Assembly (NCBI GenBank): GCA_003245875.1
Contig: QKBW01000034.1
Coordinates: 1 to 6,538 of the forward strand
Reading direction: 5' to 3'
Origin: Candidatus Kaiserbacteria bacterium
GTDB lineage: Bacteria; Patescibacteriota; Minisyncoccia; Phycocordibacterales; UBA918
DNA: 6,538 nucleotides
Shown: in pieces, positions 6,247 to 6,538 of the stretch
How positions within the stretch are numbered: the stretch's first letter is position 1
Layout: each line of letters opens with the position of its first letter
The notes under the pieces: model-generated
Told to the model about the DNA's origin: nothing
The model's database searches: none
The model's input: only the letters and a program-made list of their open reading frames with translations
Translations under genes and position numbers: made by a program

Positions 6247-6538
6247 TCATTCTTTTCGTTTCAAACGAAACTCAAACCTTCGGGTTACGAAACGAATGAA
6301 GAATAGTAAAACTACAATACCAAGGAAGATCTCAGACACGAATATCCAGTCGATCACATAAAATGTGTACTGCATGGTATCAATTTCGTTATTGTAACCA
6401 CGGTTGATTTTTGCTGTTGCGGTATATCGACCAAATAACCACGTATGATCAAAGACAACTTCACGCGAACGTACAGAGTGCGGCATAGCGTACCATGGAT
6501 CAACCTCAATCACCCCTACTTCGGTACCAAGCATATTT
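6247..6538 (-). CDS. C-terminal part of a membrane-anchored extracytoplasmic beta-domain protein (incomplete)
   Basis: The reading frame is open to the right edge of the window, so the true start lies outside. An ATG at 6534 exists, but it would give a protein without signal peptide and only 4 nt of visible leader, so a fragment is more likely. The visible 95 residues end an Ig-like beta domain (VVFDHTWLFGRYTATAKI, then MQYTFYVID). A membrane helix follows at about 62-82 (IDWIFVSEIFLGIVVLLFFI), then a short basic tail RFVTRRFEFRLKRKE. The layout resembles the C terminus of DUF916-type (WxL-interacting) surface proteins, with Leu-Phe-Gly-Arg-Tyr-Thr-Ala before the last strand. This is a resemblance by eye and not a domain hit. 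It is the first visible gene of the envelope cassette, with its TGA 3 nt before the next ATG. Confidence 0.7.
   Translation of the reverse strand, partial: NMLGTEVGVIEVDPWYAMPHSVRSREVVFDHTWLFGRYTATAKINRGYNNEIDTMQYTFYVIDWIFVSEIFLGIVVLLFFIRFVTRRFEFRLKRKE

Noticed and set aside
6254..6270. 8-bp inverted repeat TTTCGTTT/AAACGAAA at the end of the partial membrane protein gene
   Set aside because: The loop is a single base, so no stable RNA hairpin can form without opening the stem. The region encodes a Lys/Arg-rich tail, where such A/T-rich symmetry arises easily.

Overview
The window looks like chromosomal DNA of a Candidate Phyla Radiation (Patescibacteria) bacterium. This is inferred from the gene families: a transketolase split into two adjacent genes, an RpiB of the Gly-Gly-Ser-Gly-x-Gly-Glu type, a strongly divergent ribulose-phosphate epimerase-like protein, and surface proteins with Ser-x-Asn-Tyr repeats and single C-terminal membrane anchors. 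No 16S gene or other decisive marker is present, so the phylum is not proven. TAA, TAG and TGA all end genes, which argues against the recoded UGA of Gracilibacteria and Absconditabacteria. Every supported gene lies on the minus strand, so transcription runs from high to low coordinates. I saw no tRNA, rRNA, CRISPR array, insertion sequence or phage gene.

Region 1 (6538 down to 4229) is an envelope cassette of three tightly packed genes. The first is the C-terminal end of a membrane-anchored beta-domain protein that runs off the window edge. Next is a secreted protein of 250 residues with a 19-residue N-terminal repeat, and then a protein with a signal peptide, two fibronectin type III-like domains and a C-terminal membrane anchor. 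Gaps and overlaps are 3 nt and -4 nt, so they are probably translated together. Their substrate or partner cannot be read from the sequence.

Region 2 (4228 to 4132) is a 97-nt gap with a T-rich tract and a plausible but weak sigma-70-like promoter. It probably drives the second gene group.

Region 3 (4131 to 64) is a compact central-carbon operon: gap (GAPDH), rpiB, an rpe-like gene, the transketolase N-terminal half and the transketolase C-terminal half. Gaps are 10, 5, 38 and 1 nt. RpiB and the Rpe-like protein would interconvert ribulose-5-P, ribose-5-P and xylulose-5-P. The two transketolase halves would assemble into one thiamine-diphosphate enzyme that moves two-carbon units to give glyceraldehyde-3-P and sugar phosphates. 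GAPDH would pass glyceraldehyde-3-P into lower glycolysis. A near-ideal intrinsic terminator (20-60) closes the operon 3 nt after the last stop codon. Transaldolase and oxidative pentose-phosphate genes are not in the window.

The most interesting points are the altered metal-site residues of the Rpe-like protein, the RpiB with Gly in place of the catalytic Cys, the three-gene envelope cassette with its exactly spaced repeats, and a 12-bp inverted repeat at the end of the cassette. I found no clearly new defence or mobile system.
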